Assembly (NCBI GenBank): GCA_964532595.1
Contig: CAZHIQ010000005.1
Span: forward strand, 62,001 to 126,000
Source: Chryseosolibacter sp964532595
GTDB taxonomy: Bacteria > Bacteroidota > Bacteroidia > Cytophagales > Cyclobacteriaceae
Reading direction: 5' to 3'
DNA length: 64,000 bases
Shown: positions 32,890-42,839 of the stretch, one piece after another
Layout: the number at the start of each line of letters is the position of its first letter
How positions within the stretch are numbered: position 1 is the first letter of the stretch
Notes under the pieces: model-generated
Told to the model about the DNA's origin: nothing
The model's database searches: none
Seen by the model: only the letters and a program-made list of their open reading frames with translations
Made by a program: the position numbers and the translations under genes

Positions 32890-34263
32890 ATGAATTTTAA
32901 CAAGTACCTGAGCAGGTTAGGGCTGGCCATTACGGCGGTGCTCCTAATGGCATGTTCTCAATCGCAAGAGCCATCCGGCTTTCAGGTCCCGGTCGAGTAC
33001 TATCAGCTCGACAACGGACTGAAGGTAGTATTGTCGGAGAACAAAGAGTCACCCACTGTAGTGGTGGCCGTTTATTACAACATAGGGTTTCGCATAGAGC
33101 CCCGGAACCGTACCGGTTTCGCTCACCTATTCGAACATATGATGTTCCAGGGTTCGCAAAACCTCGGCAAGATGGAGTTCATCAAACTCGTGCAGACCAA
33201 TGGGGGCGTGCTGAATGGATCTACGCGCTTTGACTTTACGAACTACTTCGAGATCATGCCGGCGCACAAATTGGAAACAGCCTTGTGGGCGGAAGCGGAT
33301 CGGATGCGTGGTCTCGACATCACACAGGAAAACCTTACCAATCAGCAGGGAGTCGTGAAGAACGAGGTGAAGGTCAACGTTCTCAATCAGCCCTATGGTG
33401 GATTCCCTTGGCTTGATATGCCCCAATATGCAAACGAGAACTGGTACAACGCTCACAACTTTTACGGTGACCTCGCCGATCTGGATTCAGCCCGGCTTGA
33501 AGATGTAGAGTCATTTTTTAAAACCTACTACGCACCGAACAACGCGGCTCTCGCTATTGTCGGAAACTTCGATGCGACGGAAACAAAAGCGTGGGTAGAG
33601 AAGTACTTCGGTGATATACCTTCTGCTGAGCTGCCCCCCAAGCCCGATATATCGGAGCCACGGCAAACGGAAGAGAAACGATTTACCAAGAAGGATAACC
33701 TTGCTAACAAACCGGCGCTTGCTGTCGCATACAAAATGCCCGATCGCAATACTCCGGAGTACTATGCAATGGGCCTTCTTGATCAGCTTTTAGTTCAAGG
33801 CAACGACAGCAAATTGTATCAGCGCATCGTTCAGGACAAAGGATACGCAGGGAATGTTTCCGGCGGTATCAACTTCCTTGGCAACATGTTTAACTACAAC
33901 GGTCCAATGTTGTGGATGATAAGTCTTATTCACGACGACAATGTTCACCCTGATTCGATTATTCACCAATTGAACGAAGCAATTGCCGAACTCGACACAT
34001 TGGATCAGCAGGCGCTTGATCACGCTATCGTTAAAATGCGTTCCGATCTATATGACAACCTCGGATCCCTGTACGGATTCGGCACCGCAGATCTGCTGGC
34101 AAGCTTCGCACTTTTTGACGACGACCCGGCGAGGATCAATACCCTTGAGGATGAGTTTCGGAAAGTAACCCCGGAGATTATTCGCAATACGGCGAAAGAA
34201 TTTCTCCGACCAACAAATCGGACGATTCTTATTCTTGAACCTGGCGCTCCCGCCCTTCCTTAA
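32890..34263 (+). CDS. M16-family zinc metallopeptidase, catalytic subunit (lipoprotein)
   Basis: The 457-residue product has a lipoprotein signal (LLMAC22). The inverted zinc motif H79-L-F-E82-H83 is intact in FAHLFEHMMFQGSQN, and a downstream glutamate in NEVKVNVLNQ fits the third ligand. The M16 second half (AIVGNFD..., later YGFGTADLLAS) is present. M16 peptidases cut unfolded peptides in a chamber built from a catalytic and a non-catalytic partner. The gene directly downstream (20 bp) is that partner-type protein, so they form an operon and probably a heterodimer in the periplasm. Confidence 0.92.
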   Translation: MNFNKYLSRLGLAITAVLLMACSQSQEPSGFQVPVEYYQLDNGLKVVLSENKESPTVVVAVYYNIGFRIEPRNRTGFAHLFEHMMFQGSQNLGKMEFIKLVQTNGGVLNGSTRFDFTNYFEIMPAHKLETALWAEADRMRGLDITQENLTNQQGVVKNEVKVNVLNQPYGGFPWLDMPQYANENWYNAHNFYGDLADLDSARLEDVESFFKTYYAPNNAALAIVGNFDATETKAWVEKYFGDIPSAELPPKPDISEPRQTEEKRFTKKDNLANKPALAVAYKMPDRNTPEYYAMGLLDQLLVQGNDSKLYQRIVQDKGYAGNVSGGINFLGNMFNYNGPMLWMISLIHDDNVHPDSIIHQLNEAIAELDTLDQQALDHAIVKMRSDLYDNLGSLYGFGTADLLASFALFDDDPARINTLEDEFRKVTPEIIRNTAKEFLRPTNRTILILEPGAPALP

Positions 34264-34282
34264 TTGCCATAAATAAAAAGCC

Positions 34283-35674
34283 ATGAATAGCTTACGTTTA
34301 TATACAACACTCGTCCTGGTTTGGCTCGCGGTCTTTAGCAGCCAGGCGCAAAAAGAAACACCGCCAATGGGCGGTACTCCGGTGGAGTTCAAACTTCCCA
34401 AACGGGATACGAAATCGCTCAATAACGGATTGAGAGCTACCCTTGTTCAATACGGCCTTATTCCCAAGGTTCATGTCAGTGTAATCATCAAGACGGGCAA
34501 TGTCCATGAAGGTCCGGATGAGGTGTGGCTTGCCGATCTTGTAGGGGCTCTAATGGAAGAGGGCACAACCTCGATGGATGCGCGGGAAATTGCGCAGAAG
34601 GTTGCATCGATGGGGGGTTCAGTCAACATCAGCACGGGCCCTAACACGATGACGATATCCGGAAGCGTGTTGTCGGAGTACGCCGCCGATTTGGTGCGCA
34701 TCCTCGCCGATATCGCGATGAACCCCTCCTTCCCTGAGGCGGAACTGGCCCGGCTTAAGAATGACATGAAGCGAAGACTTACCGTTCAAAAGAGTGTTCC
34801 CCAGGCACAGGCGCTTGAAAAGTTTCGCTCCATTGTTTACGAAGGTCATGCTTACGGCCGCGTATTTCCCACCGCGGAAATGATCGATGGCTTTACTCTT
34901 GAAAATGTGCGTGCATTCTATGACAAGAACATTGGCGCGCAACGTACCGTTGTCTATGCGGTTGGCAAGTTCAGCGATAGTGATGTCAGCAAGGCCATTG
35001 AAGAAAGCTTTGCTTCATGGAAGGAAGGACCGGAAGTGAACTACCCGCCGGCACAAGCAACCACGACTAACGAAGTCGCAATTATCGATCGGCCGGGAGC
35101 TCCCCAAACAACCATTATGCTCGGACTACCGACGGTTGACCCTTCGCACCCGGACTACGGCCCGCTTACGGTAGCGAATTCGCTTCTGGGAGGTTCGTTC
35201 GGGTCTCGGATCACTTCAAACATTCGGGAGGACAAGGGCTATACATATTCACCACGAAGTGTGGTCAACACCGGATACAAGTCGGCGTTGTGGTACGAAC
35301 AAGCGGATGTGACGAGTGAGCACACGGGAGCCGCTCTTCAGGAAATAGCAAAGGAAATAAAGAAGCTGCAGGAGGAGGCTCCGGCGGAGGATGAACTTAA
35401 AGGAATCCAAAACTATGAGGCCGGTGTATTTGTCCTTCAGAACTCAACGCCTCAGGGGATCATATCGCAGCTAAATTTTATCGACTTTCACGGACTGGAT
35501 GACGATTATCTCGCAAACCGTGTGAAGAATATTCATTCGGTGACTCCGGAGAAAATCCAGGAGATGGCCAAAAAGTATTTCCGATACGAAGACATGACAT
35601 TGGTTCTTGTTGGCGACAAGAAACAGCTTGATCAGCAGATGAAGGCACATCTCGATGCACAGAAAGTGCGGTAA
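34283..35674 (+). CDS. M16-family peptidase-like protein lacking the zinc motif (non-catalytic partner)
   Basis: The 463-residue protein has a signal peptide ending at SSQAQ and the same two-lobed M16 fold as its neighbour. However, the region equivalent to HxxEH reads LADLVGALMEEGT, without the histidines. It therefore parallels the alpha subunit of mitochondrial processing peptidase and other inactive M16 subunits, which help form the substrate chamber. The C-terminal segment (GGSFGSRITSNIREDKGYTY) is the conserved M16 R/Y pair region. A strong terminator follows 5 bp after the stop, ending this two-gene operon. Confidence 0.9.
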   Translation: MNSLRLYTTLVLVWLAVFSSQAQKETPPMGGTPVEFKLPKRDTKSLNNGLRATLVQYGLIPKVHVSVIIKTGNVHEGPDEVWLADLVGALMEEGTTSMDAREIAQKVASMGGSVNISTGPNTMTISGSVLSEYAADLVRILADIAMNPSFPEAELARLKNDMKRRLTVQKSVPQAQALEKFRSIVYEGHAYGRVFPTAEMIDGFTLENVRAFYDKNIGAQRTVVYAVGKFSDSDVSKAIEESFASWKEGPEVNYPPAQATTTNEVAIIDRPGAPQTTIMLGLPTVDPSHPDYGPLTVANSLLGGSFGSRITSNIREDKGYTYSPRSVVNTGYKSALWYEQADVTSEHTGAALQEIAKEIKKLQEEAPAEDELKGIQNYEAGVFVLQNSTPQGIISQLNFIDFHGLDDDYLANRVKNIHSVTPEKIQEMAKKYFRYEDMTLVLVGDKKQLDQQMKAHLDAQKVR

Positions 35675-35678
35675 TAAA

Positions 35679-35703
35679 AAAGAGGCGCTTATGGCGCCTC
35701 TTT
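35679..35703. terminator. Bidirectional intrinsic terminator
   Basis: AAAGAGGCGC-TTATG-GCGCCTCTTT forms a 10-bp stem with a 5-base loop. On plus it is followed by CTTTTC and a T-rich run, ending the M16 operon. On minus it lies 22 bp past the asd stop, preceded by an A-run read as T, so it can terminate both convergent transcripts. Confidence 0.85.
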
Positions 35704-35724
35704 CTTTTCTTTATTAGTTAGGTG

Positions 35725-36717
35725 TTAATACACCAGACTTTTTTCGAGCATAAACTCCGCGATCTGAACAGCATTGGTTGCAGCACCTTTCCGCAGATTG
35801 TCGGCCACAACCCACATGTTAAGGGTCTTCGGCTGCGACTCGTCGCGGCGCAAGCGACCGACGAAAACTTCATCACGACCTTTAGACAAGATGGGCATAG
35901 GATAGACGTTGTTGGCGGGATCGTCCTGTACAACAACGCCGGGAGTGTTTTCGAGCAGACTGCGCACGTCGGCTAAATCAAACTCCTCATGGAATTCTAC
36001 ATTCACCGCTTCGGAGTGACCACCGATTGCGGGTATACGTACCGTTGTAGACGTTACTCCGATGGATTGATCACCAAAGATTTTCCGGGTTTCGTTGACC
36101 ATCTTCATCTCTTCTTTCGTGTAGCCATTGTCGAGGAAGCTGTCAATGTGCGGCAAAGCATTCATGTCGATCGCGTGAGGATAAACCTTCGGGCCATCTA
36201 CACCCTGACGTTCGTCCATCATCTGCTTTACGGCATCTTTTCCTGTACCCGTGACAGATTGATAGGTTGAAACCACAATGCGCTTGATACGGTATTTGAT
36301 ATGCAGCGGTGCCAGCGCCAAAACCATCTGAATGGTCGAGCAGTTCGGGTTGGCGATAATGCGGTCATCAATGGTGATAACATGACCGTTGATTTCCGGA
36401 ACAATCAGTTTCTTGTCGGGATCCATCCGCCATGCTGATGAGTTGTCGATCACGATTGTGCCGACCTCAGCAAATTTCGGGGCCCATTCGAGGGAAGTGC
36501 TGCCGCCAGCCGAAAAAATCGCAACGTCCGGAGCCAGCTTAACCACCTCTTCCATACCCTTTATCTTGTATTCCTTTCCCTTAAAGTTGATGGCCTGTCC
36601 GACAGAACGGGCCGAAGCCACCAGGTACAACTCAGTAAAAGGAAAGTTGCGTTCTTCCAGCACTTTCAGGATTTCCTGGCCAACCAAACCGGTGGCCCCA
36701 ACAACTGCGAGTTTCAT
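35725..36717 (-). CDS. asd: Aspartate-semialdehyde dehydrogenase
   Basis: Asd makes aspartate semialdehyde from aspartyl phosphate with NADPH, for lysine, threonine, methionine and meso-diaminopimelate synthesis. I start at the ATG at 36715-36717 (MKLAVVGATGLVGQEIL), 330 residues; the longer frame runs into the divergent gene. The NADP motif GATGLVGQ opens the protein. The active-site cysteine is C126 in NPNCSTIQ and the substrate-binding arginine/histidine region is in RIPAIGGHSEAVNVEF. It is a single gene, converging on the M16 operon through a shared terminator. Confidence 0.95.
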   Translation of the reverse strand: MKLAVVGATGLVGQEILKVLEERNFPFTELYLVASARSVGQAINFKGKEYKIKGMEEVVKLAPDVAIFSAGGSTSLEWAPKFAEVGTIVIDNSSAWRMDPDKKLIVPEINGHVITIDDRIIANPNCSTIQMVLALAPLHIKYRIKRIVVSTYQSVTGTGKDAVKQMMDERQGVDGPKVYPHAIDMNALPHIDSFLDNGYTKEEMKMVNETRKIFGDQSIGVTSTTVRIPAIGGHSEAVNVEFHEEFDLADVRSLLENTPGVVVQDDPANNVYPMPILSKGRDEVFVGRLRRDESQPKTLNMWVVADNLRKGAATNAVQIAEFMLEKSLVY

Positions 36718-36762
36718 TTTTCTATAAATTAAGCTAGCAAAAGTAACCAAATACCCTCTCAT

Positions 36763-39378
36763 ATGCACTTTCCCCGCCAAATATCGCCGGGACCGGAAGC
36801 GCTATTCATACTGAAAACGTTTTCGGTCGTTGTTGCCCTCCTTTTCCCCGGAAGTCTATGCGTTCACGCACAGTTATCGGATGATTTTTCCGACCGGGAG
36901 TTTCAAAGTAATCCCCCCTGGTACGGAACGAGCGAGGATTTTATTGTCAATGCGTCCGCGGAATTGCAATTGCAGGCATCCGTAGCCGGGACTTCCTGGC
37001 TGACTACACCGTTGACCATGAACGAGGGCCATGACGTTGTGTGGACTTTCCGTCTGAAACAAGCCTTCGCACCCTCAGGGGCCAACTACAGTCGTGTCTA
37101 TTTGATGAGCGATCAGCAGAATCTCTCTGCTCCACTGAATGGATACTATCTTCGATTTGGCGAGGCGGGCTCAGCCGATGCCATCACGTTGCTGCGGCAA
37201 ACAGGAGGAACGTCGTCAACTGTCTGCAGGGGCACCGAAGGATACATCGCAGCTGCTTTCGATATCGTTGTACAGGTTGTTCGCACAGTGACCGGACGGT
37301 GGTTCGTCTACGCGGGCCCCGATGTCAACGCTCTTGAACTTCAGGCGGAAGGCGAGGATCTCACGCACAGCTCATCATTATGGTTCGGCTTGCGTTGTAC
37401 CTACACGGTGACGAACGCCACCCGCATTTACTTCGACGACCTTGAGGTGACAGCAAGTCCCGCTTCCGATACTACACCTCCTGACCTGCTTTCCGTTGTT
37501 TCGCTGCCACCGTCAACGCTACGCCTGCAGTTTTCTGAGCCAGTTGCGGAAAGCAGTGTAACAAACCCTACACACTATCGGTTCTACCCGGGTGCGGTGC
37601 ATCCCGAAACAGCCAAGCGTATTGGAGACACATGGGTTGAACTCGGGTTTGCGGCCCCTTTTCCGAATGGCACCCTGTGCACTATCGAAGTGAACGGTGT
37701 GACTGACGTGGCCGGGAATGCAGCGGAGAACATTATGACGGCGTTCTTCTACTTCCAGCCTTTGCCGGTCGCTCCCGGTGACATCGTCATTAATGAGGTG
37801 ATGGCGGATCCATCACCAACGGTTGGCCTACCGGAGGAAGAGTATGTTGAGCTTTTTAACCGCAGCATCAACCCCGTAAGCCTCGAAGGATGGCTTTTTG
37901 AAGACGACAGGAGTTCGGCTCCTCTTCCTGACGTAATAATTCCGCCCGGCGACTTCCTCGTTTTGTGTCGCCCGGGAGCCGTCGCCGGATTCACGAATGG
38001 TCCCGTCTCAGGGGTTGCAAATTTTCCGGCCCTCAACAATGCGGGAGACCGACTCAGATTGATTTCGCAGGAAGGAAACGTCGTTGATTCGGTTCAATAC
38101 ACGAGTGCGTGGTACCGCGACAGTCAAAAAGCAGAAGGCGGATGGTCACTCGAACGTATTGATCCCGACAACCTCTGTGAAACGTCGACGAACTGGGCGG
38201 CTTCGGAGTCGCCCGACGGGGGAACGCCAGGATATCGGAATTCTGTGTTTGCTCATAAACCCGATAATCGTCCACCTTATATCACACAGGTTTATCCCGA
38301 CAGCGACCGAATTGTCGTGATCACCTTCAATGAAGTCCTCGACCTGGACGCGCCCGTAAAAGCAATATTCCGCCTCTCTCCGGAAGTGGTCATTGACAAC
38401 GTGTCGTTTAGGAATGCAGATCGGACTGCCCTGGAGCTTAGTCTCGCCAATCCGCTGGCCGCAGGTCAGTTGTATGAAATCGTCATTGAAGAAGTTCGCG
38501 ATTGTGCGGGCAATAGAATGGATGCCTCGCCGGTTTTCACCATCCTTTTACCCCAGCCGGCCGACAAAGGCGACATCGTGGTAAACGAAGTATTATTCAA
38601 CCCGCGCCCGGGGGGTGCTGACTTTGTTGAACTTTATAACACGTCAGCAAAAATCATCGATCTTCAGCATTTTTCCTGGCGCAATGTCCTTTCAACGCCC
38701 GGGCGGGCAGTTAAGATATTCCCGAGTCCCCACTTGCTTGGCCCGGGAGAGTATATTGTCCTAACGCAAAACCCGGGCGCCGTTACCGGAGCTTACGTTC
38801 ACGCCCGCGCCGTTGTTCAGGCTCCATTGCCCGCTCTGAATGATGTGGAAGGTGCCCTTGCCCTTTTTACCGGGGAGACTACGATCGATTCCGTGTATTA
38901 TCACGAAAACTTCCACTCGCCCTTCGTCTTTGATCCCGAAGGTGTCGCTCTTGAGCGCATTGACCCAAGTCAACCGGGATATCTCTCTTCTAACTGGCGC
39001 TCAGCCTCCTCGGCCGATAATTTTGCGACACCGGGCTATCCAAATTCAAACAGACGGAGTTCGCTTGCAGGAAAGGGTGAAGTATTCGTAGAGCCGGAAC
39101 TGATCCGCTCAGGTGTTCCGGGGTTGGATTTCGCACGCGTCAGGTATGACTTTGGTCAGCAGGCGTATATGGCAACGGTTCATATCTTCGATGCGCAAGG
39201 GCGGACTGTTCGTGAACTGGCAGACAATCAGCTGATTGCCGGAGAGGGCTTCTTCCGATGGGATGGTGATTTCGATGATGGCGCAAAAGCGCGTACGGGT
39301 TACTACTTCGTTATGTTTTCCATTTTCAGGGAATCGGGCGAACGTGAAGTTTTCCGTAAAAGGGTCGCGGTTTTCTGA
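36763..39378 (+). CDS. Secreted protein with two lamin-tail domains, Ig-like domains and a FlgD-like C-terminus
   Basis: The 871-residue product has a signal peptide (FSVVVALLFPGSLCVHAQ, after a 17-residue lead) and many beta domains. An N-terminal lectin-like region (to about residue 230) is followed by SbsA/Ig-like linkers. Two lamin-tail domains begin at PGDIVINEVMADPSP (about 340) and KGDIVVNEVLFNPRPG (about 603). The last 80 residues (ATVHIFDAQGRTVRELADNQ, then ARTGYYFVMFSIF) match the FlgD Ig-like fold seen at the end of many exported Bacteroidota proteins. It may bind surfaces or polysaccharide. Its relation to type IX secretion is possible but I do not see a clear CTD signal. Confidence 0.85.
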   Translation: MHFPRQISPGPEALFILKTFSVVVALLFPGSLCVHAQLSDDFSDREFQSNPPWYGTSEDFIVNASAELQLQASVAGTSWLTTPLTMNEGHDVVWTFRLKQAFAPSGANYSRVYLMSDQQNLSAPLNGYYLRFGEAGSADAITLLRQTGGTSSTVCRGTEGYIAAAFDIVVQVVRTVTGRWFVYAGPDVNALELQAEGEDLTHSSSLWFGLRCTYTVTNATRIYFDDLEVTASPASDTTPPDLLSVVSLPPSTLRLQFSEPVAESSVTNPTHYRFYPGAVHPETAKRIGDTWVELGFAAPFPNGTLCTIEVNGVTDVAGNAAENIMTAFFYFQPLPVAPGDIVINEVMADPSPTVGLPEEEYVELFNRSINPVSLEGWLFEDDRSSAPLPDVIIPPGDFLVLCRPGAVAGFTNGPVSGVANFPALNNAGDRLRLISQEGNVVDSVQYTSAWYRDSQKAEGGWSLERIDPDNLCETSTNWAASESPDGGTPGYRNSVFAHKPDNRPPYITQVYPDSDRIVVITFNEVLDLDAPVKAIFRLSPEVVIDNVSFRNADRTALELSLANPLAAGQLYEIVIEEVRDCAGNRMDASPVFTILLPQPADKGDIVVNEVLFNPRPGGADFVELYNTSAKIIDLQHFSWRNVLSTPGRAVKIFPSPHLLGPGEYIVLTQNPGAVTGAYVHARAVVQAPLPALNDVEGALALFTGETTIDSVYYHENFHSPFVFDPEGVALERIDPSQPGYLSSNWRSASSADNFATPGYPNSNRRSSLAGKGEVFVEPELIRSGVPGLDFARVRYDFGQQAYMATVHIFDAQGRTVRELADNQLIAGEGFFRWDGDFDDGAKARTGYYFVMFSIFRESGEREVFRKRVAVF

Positions 39379-39466
39379 TTAGGGTCGCCGAGAACAATTA
39401 TTTGCAAAATGCTCGGCATGCATAACATTTTTTCGGTATATTCGTTTCCATCTGCAAAGACAAAAT

Positions 39467-39901
39467 ATGCGCAGGGAGGAGACGGTTGATTTTGCTATAA
39501 AAGCGGCCTGGCATGCCATCGCGCGGATGTATCATCAGCAGGCGGCGACTCATGGCACTACAATGTCAATGGGTTTTGTTTTGCTGAATATCCACTCGGA
39601 GGGAACGCCGGCGACGAAGATTGCACCTCTGATGGGATTGGAGGCGCGCAGCTTATCGCGTCTGTTGAAGAGTATGGAAGAGAAGGGGCTGATTTACCGC
39701 GAAAACGATCTTCACGATAAGAGGCTGGTGCGCATTTTCCTGACGAAAGAAGGAAAAAAAGCGCGACAGAAGGCCAAAGATACAGTTCTCCGTTTCAACG
39801 AAGCTGTACGAAAACGCATTGAACCTTCGAAGCTGGCTACATTCTTCGAAGTTGTCGATGATGTTCAGCGGTTGATTAATACGGAGCAGATATATAAGTA
39901 A
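39467..39901 (+). CDS. MarR-family transcriptional regulator
   Basis: The 144-residue protein has the MarR winged-helix fold. The recognition helix is in PLMGLEARSLSRLLKSMEEK and the wing contains the conserved D-x-R in NDLHDKRLVRIFLTKEG. It lies 36 bp before a beta-oxidation gene and is transcribed with it, so it probably regulates the fatty-acid genes in response to an acyl-CoA or acid. No DNA target could be identified by eye. The same gene order (MarR then fadB-like, fadA-like and acyl-CoA dehydrogenase) is frequent in this phylum. Confidence 0.9.
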   Translation: MRREETVDFAIKAAWHAIARMYHQQAATHGTTMSMGFVLLNIHSEGTPATKIAPLMGLEARSLSRLLKSMEEKGLIYRENDLHDKRLVRIFLTKEGKKARQKAKDTVLRFNEAVRKRIEPSKLATFFEVVDDVQRLINTEQIYK

Positions 39902-39937
39902 TAAGTCTAGAAAGTCATAACTGCCATAAGCAAGAAT

Positions 39938-42337
39938 ATGAAGCGTACCATCAAAAAAGTTGCTGTTCTGGGGTCGGGCATCATGGGCTCGCGGATCGCG
40001 TGTCACTTTGCCAACATCGGTGTCGAAGTTCTCCTGCTTGATATCGCACCGCGTGAGCTTACGGAGGAGGAGAAGCAAAAGGGACTCGCGCTCGATTCAC
40101 CCGCTGTGAAGAACAGGATTGTCCGTTCCTCGTTTGAGGCGGCGGTCAAGTCTAATCCTGCCCCTTTGTTTAAGAAGGACTATGCATCCCGTATCTCGCT
40201 GGGCAATTTCTCAGACGACATGTCGCGCATTGCCGACTACGACTGGACGATTGAGGTTGTCGTCGAGAATCTGGACATCAAGCGTAAGGTGTACGATGAG
40301 GTGGAGAAATACCGCAAGCCAGGAACGCTGATCACCTCCAACACGTCCGGCATTCCCATTCACCTCATGGCGGAAGGGCGCAGTGATGATTTCCAGAAAC
40401 ACTTCTGTGGAACGCACTTCTTCAATCCACCGCGATACCTTCGCTTGCTGGAGATCATTCCTACTGGCAAGACTGATCCTGAAGTAGTGTCATTCCTCAT
40501 GCACTATGGCGATTTGTATCTCGGAAAGACGACCGTTTTGTGTAAGGACACGCCCGCGTTTATCGCTAACCGCATAGGAATCTTTTCTATTCTGAAAGTC
40601 GTCGACTCGATGCAGAAGTACGGCTTGAACATCGATGAGGTTGACAAGCTTACCGGGCCGGTTATTGGTCGACCGAAGTCGGCCACGTTCCGCACCTCAG
40701 ACGTCGTCGGTCTCGACACCCTGATCAAGGTTGCTCAGAATCTATACCAGGGGCTGCCAAATGATGAGGCTCGCGAGACATTCAAGCTACCCGAGGTTAT
40801 CAACAAGCTGGAGGAAAACAAGTGGCTGGGAGATAAGACCGGGCAGGGCTTTTACAAAAAAACCAAAAATGCCAAAGGGGCAACGGAGATTCTCACCCTT
40901 GATCTCAATACCCTCGAGTACCAGCCTCGCGCCAAAGCCAGGTTTGCAACCCTGGAAACAACAAAGGGCGTCGATGATTTGCGGAAGCGATTCCGCATGT
41001 TGCTCGCTGGCCAGGACAAAGCGGGTCAATTTTACCGGGATTCGTTTTTCGCGTTGTTCCAATATGTAAGCAACCGCATCCCCGAGGTATCGGATGAACT
41101 GTATCGCATCGATGACGCGCTATGCGCTGGGTTCGGTTGGGAACTGGGTCCGTTCGCCACGTGGGACGCTCTCGGCGTTGAGAAGTCTGTTCAGGATATG
41201 GAAGCCGCGGGATATAAACCCAACCCTTGGGTTTATGACATGCTCAGTGCAGGACACGCGTCATTCTACAAAGTAGACGGGGGCAAGAGATTGTACTACG
41301 ACATTCCGACGAAATCATACAAAGAGATACCGGGTCGCGACGTCTTCATCATTCTCGAAGACAAAGCGAACGACGTGGTGTGGAAGAATGCTGAATCGAA
41401 GATTACCGACATCGGTGATGGAGTAATCAACTTCTCATGGCATAGCAAGAGTTTTACTCTTGGAAGTGCCGTGATGGAAGGGTTGAACAAAGCGATCGAC
41501 CTTGCTGAAAAGGAGTACGAAGGTCTGGTTGTCGGCCATCAGGGAGCAGACTTCTCACTCGGAGCTAATCTCGGTCTCGTATTCATGTACGCCATTGAGC
41601 AGGATTATGATGAACTCGATTTTATGGTTCGCTCTTTCCAGAACTCGGTGATGCGTATACGGTACTCTTCGGTTCCTGTGGCGGTATGTCCGCAGGGCCG
41701 TACGCTGGGTGGCGGTTGTGAAATGACTTTGCACGCCGACGTGGCGCAGGCTGCCGCCGAGACCTACATCGGATTGGTAGAGGTTGGCGTAGGATTGATT
41801 CCTGCCGGTGGAGGAACCAAGGAATTTACCAAGCGCGTCAGCGATAACCATCAACCTGGCGATGTAGAGTTGAACGCACTGCAGAATGCCTTTATGCACA
41901 TTGCTACGGCGAAGGTTGCCACGTCAGCAGCAGAAGCTCGCGACATGAACATTCTGCGGGCATCCGATCGCATATCGATGAACCGCGACCGACAAATCAT
42001 GGACGCCAAGCAGGCGGTGCTTCAATTAGCCCGCGGCGGCTACACGATGCCTCAGCAGGCGAAGAACATTAAAGTGCAGGGACGCCTTGGCCTGGCATTG
42101 TTTGCCGCCGGTGTTCACGGTATGCGCGAAGGTAGATATATCAGCGACCACGACGCGAAGATTGCCATGAAAATAGCCAACGTCATGTGCGGCGGTGACC
42201 TCACCGCCCCGCAAGAAGTAAGCGAGCAATACCTCCTCGACCTCGAACGAGAGGCCTTTGTTTCACTCTGCGGCGAGCGCAAGACCCTTGAGAGGATACA
42301 GTCGATATTGACAGGCGGGAAACCGCTGAGGAATTAA
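39938..42337 (+). CDS. Multifunctional 3-hydroxyacyl-CoA dehydrogenase / enoyl-CoA hydratase
   Basis: The 799-residue enzyme carries out two beta-oxidation steps, hydration of enoyl-CoA and NAD-dependent oxidation of the hydroxyacyl product. The dehydrogenase comes first: VAVLGSGIMGSRIACHFAN binds NAD, and the SNTSGIP and HFFNPPRYLRLLEI segments are typical. The hydratase/isomerase (crotonase) domain comes second, with VAVCPQGRTLGGGCEMTLHAD including the oxyanion-hole glycines. This order is the reverse of E. coli FadB, and is usual for the FadN-type enzymes of Gram-positives and Bacteroidota. It begins 36 bp after the marR stop and heads the fad run. Confidence 0.93.
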   Translation: MKRTIKKVAVLGSGIMGSRIACHFANIGVEVLLLDIAPRELTEEEKQKGLALDSPAVKNRIVRSSFEAAVKSNPAPLFKKDYASRISLGNFSDDMSRIADYDWTIEVVVENLDIKRKVYDEVEKYRKPGTLITSNTSGIPIHLMAEGRSDDFQKHFCGTHFFNPPRYLRLLEIIPTGKTDPEVVSFLMHYGDLYLGKTTVLCKDTPAFIANRIGIFSILKVVDSMQKYGLNIDEVDKLTGPVIGRPKSATFRTSDVVGLDTLIKVAQNLYQGLPNDEARETFKLPEVINKLEENKWLGDKTGQGFYKKTKNAKGATEILTLDLNTLEYQPRAKARFATLETTKGVDDLRKRFRMLLAGQDKAGQFYRDSFFALFQYVSNRIPEVSDELYRIDDALCAGFGWELGPFATWDALGVEKSVQDMEAAGYKPNPWVYDMLSAGHASFYKVDGGKRLYYDIPTKSYKEIPGRDVFIILEDKANDVVWKNAESKITDIGDGVINFSWHSKSFTLGSAVMEGLNKAIDLAEKEYEGLVVGHQGADFSLGANLGLVFMYAIEQDYDELDFMVRSFQNSVMRIRYSSVPVAVCPQGRTLGGGCEMTLHADVAQAAAETYIGLVEVGVGLIPAGGGTKEFTKRVSDNHQPGDVELNALQNAFMHIATAKVATSAAEARDMNILRASDRISMNRDRQIMDAKQAVLQLARGGYTMPQQAKNIKVQGRLGLALFAAGVHGMREGRYISDHDAKIAMKIANVMCGGDLTAPQEVSEQYLLDLEREAFVSLCGERKTLERIQSILTGGKPLRN

Positions 42338-42440
42338 TTCCGACAACTAAGCAACGAGCAACGTGGCAAGGCTCGCGCGCCTTTTCCCTGCCACTGATCG
42401 GCCTTGCCGCTTTGGAGAACGTAATTAAACCCTCTCTGAT

Positions 42441-42839
42441 ATGGCAACAGATGATTTCAGGAACATGACTGCGTACAAAAAGGCGTTCGCACTTGCCATG
42501 AGAAATTTTGAGTTAACCAAAGAGTTCCCCAAGGAGGAAAAATTCGGAATCACCGATCAAATGCGGCGCTCGTCCCGATCCGTATGTGCGTGTGTCGGGG
42601 AAGCGTACAGAAAGCGGCAGTATGAAAAGTACTTCGTCAGCAAGGCAATCGATGCAGACGGAGAGAACACGGAAACCCGTGTGTGGTTGGATTTTGCAAA
42701 GGCCTGCAATTACATTGACGAACAGACTTGGTCTACTCTCGAGCAGCAAGGTGCAGAAGTGGGAAGGTTGTTGAATCATATGATCAACAACCCTGAGAAA
42801 TACCGAGGTAACGTGGCAAAGAGAAAGGTCCGCAGATAA
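42441..42839 (+). CDS. Four-helix-bundle protein of the 23S rRNA intervening-sequence (S23) family
   Basis: The 132-residue protein is all alpha-helical and matches the S23/IVP family (MTAYKKAFALAMRNFELTKEF, here split at the usual first helix; QMRRSSRSVCACVGEAYRK; DFAKACNYIDEQTW). Its function is unknown; genes of this type were first seen inside 23S rRNA intervening sequences and also occur alone, often as lone inserts in operons. Here it sits between the two beta-oxidation genes in the same orientation. An 8-bp inverted repeat (GGCAAGGC at 42365-42372, GCCTTGCC at 42401-42408) precedes it. The octamer AACCGGTT occurs at 42838-42845, overlapping the stop, and again at 42904-42911. Confidence 0.88.
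   Translation: MATDDFRNMTAYKKAFALAMRNFELTKEFPKEEKFGITDQMRRSSRSVCACVGEAYRKRQYEKYFVSKAIDADGENTETRVWLDFAKACNYIDEQTWSTLEQQGAEVGRLLNHMINNPEKYRGNVAKRKVRR

Noticed and set aside
39401..39444. TTTG and TATATTCG as promoter of the marR-fad operon
   Set aside because: The two elements are 32 bp apart, too far for the usual spacing of about 20; the -7 element alone is weak evidence.
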